From Pseudoduganella sp. (GTDB taxonomy: Bacteria > Pseudomonadota > Gammaproteobacteria > Burkholderiales > Burkholderiaceae_D), in the NCBI GenBank assembly GCA_021323265.1, contig JAJTCO010000042.1, forward strand, positions 1 through 36,797: 36,797 nucleotides of DNA, read 5' to 3'. A model generated the notes under the pieces. It saw only the letters and a program-made list of their open reading frames with translations, ran no database searches and was not told the DNA's origin. Within the stretch, counting starts at the first letter, position 1, and each line of letters starts with the position of its first letter. A program made the translations under genes and the position numbers. This document shows positions 36,185-36,797 of this stretch, piece after piece.

Positions 36185-36682
36185 ATGAATGCTTTTGAGA
36201 TCGACGCCTTTGAATTCTGTCGGACCAACAGCAGCAAGGAAGGGACCACTCCCGTCGCTGAAATGACCCGACTGAGCAAGGAATGCGCGGACGCCTCCGG
36301 TGAGTTGACCTGGAAGGTCGACGGCGGTTCCAGCAAGCAGGGCTATCCGCAGATGCGCCTGACCGTTGCCGGCACAGTGCAACTGGTGTGCCAGCGCTGC
36401 CTGACCCCGTTTGGCTACGAAATCGATTCGTCCACCGTCCTGATGCTCGGCAAAGACGATGCTGACGCGGACGAGATCGAAGAAATCATTGATGATGAAA
36501 GCATCGACGTGATCGTCGGTGCGCGCGCCATGAAACTCATGGACCTGGTGGAAGACGAGGCCCTGCTGGCCTTGCCGCAAGCGCCGAAGCACGAGGTTTG
36601 TCCCGACACCTCGCTGCTCGACGCTGCGAAGAATGAGAAGGCGTCGCCCTTCGCAGGCCTGAAAGGCCTGAAAACGAACTAA
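36185..36682 (+). CDS. YceD (DUF177) large ribosomal RNA accumulation protein
   Basis: 165 residues of the YceD/DUF177 family, needed for normal 23S rRNA accumulation and usually encoded before rpmF. The diagnostic 'GTVQLVCQRCLTPF' has the CxxC pair Cys69 and Cys72. A central acidic region ('KDDADADEIEEIIDDESIDV') and the C-terminal 'SPFAGLKGLK' are as expected. The ATG at 36185 follows a good sigma-70 promoter. The next gene, expected to be rpmF, lies outside the window. Confidence 0.93.
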   Translation: MNAFEIDAFEFCRTNSSKEGTTPVAEMTRLSKECADASGELTWKVDGGSSKQGYPQMRLTVAGTVQLVCQRCLTPFGYEIDSSTVLMLGKDDADADEIEEIIDDESIDVIVGARAMKLMDLVEDEALLALPQAPKHEVCPDTSLLDAAKNEKASPFAGLKGLKTN

Positions 36683-36785
36683 AAGTACCGGTTTAGTAGT
36701 AGTAAAGAACGTGTCAAAACGCGTGCAGTAATCGAGTTTGGCATGGATGTAGAAGCTCGATTCGCATGTTTTTGCGCATCGGATG

Positions 36786-36794
36786 TGTTAAAAT
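36786..36794 (+). promoter_or_regulatory. Extended -10 box, probable rpmF promoter
   Basis: TGTTAAAAT (TG-N-TAAAAT) lies just before the window ends, after a gene-free 104 bases (36683-36786). Its position and the YceD context suggest a promoter for rpmF, whose coding region would start beyond the window. No -35 was seen. Confidence 0.4.
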
Positions 36795-36797
36795 CTT

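Noticed and set aside
36683..36797. rpmF coding region
   Set aside because: Only a probable promoter is present; no L32 start is seen before the window ends.

Overview
The window looks like a chromosomal core/accessory mix from a high-GC betaproteobacterium of the Oxalobacteraceae, most like Massilia or a close relative. This rests on gene content and protein character: EF-P with an arginine at position 32, DbpA, a DUF349 protein, and the YceF/YceD pair read from memory of these families. No database search was possible. No rRNA, CRISPR array, prophage or transposase gene was seen.

Layout. 1-4143: efp with a terminator, a Tat-exported amidase, the convergent RNA helicase dbpA, a cluster of short alternating repeats, and a 77-residue protein with a repeated SGLPIW motif. 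4147-6055: a secreted UTRA/chorismate-lyase-like protein, an initiator tRNA-fMet, and a SAM methyltransferase. The methyltransferase frame has no stop before the tRNA and runs through it into the secreted protein. 6076-8105: a protein ending in IDPP repeats behind a FliA-like promoter, a small zinc-ribbon protein, a SprA-like HExxH protein, and a 54-residue gene with a strong ribosome binding site. 8094-15812: the double-strand-break nuclease pair sbcDC and a membrane-bound PAS-GGDEF diguanylate cyclase, all on the minus strand.

15965-21354: plus-strand genes for a YcaQ-type DNA glycosylase, a coupled DUF2804 protein, a Pat-type protein acetyltransferase that has lost one lobe of its ATP-grasp domain, and a hemerythrin-like protein. 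21433-27627: a DUF349 protein coupled to moaE, then clpB behind a sigma-32-like promoter, then an HD-domain phosphohydrolase starting at TTG inside the clpB end. 27629-29874: a divergent AraC regulator and FSR-type MFS exporter, followed by a striking 138-bp inverted-repeat element. 29921-33421: an RraA-like protein, isocitrate lyase behind an AT-rich regulatory region, a GNAT acetyltransferase, and rlmJ. 33427-36797: an EAL-HDOD signalling protein, a tetrapyrrole-methylase-family methyltransferase coupled to the YceF-type Maf protein, then yceD, with a probable rpmF promoter at the very end.

Themes: translation (efp, tRNA-fMet, dbpA, rlmJ, yceD), DNA repair (sbcCD, ycaQ), c-di-GMP signalling (GGDEF and EAL-HDOD proteins), and protein quality control (clpB). 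No unmistakable new system was found. The most unusual features are the methyltransferase frame that reads through a tRNA, the 138-bp symmetrical element carrying FNR-like dyads, the Pat domain loss, and a late-flagellar-type promoter in front of an unknown protein.
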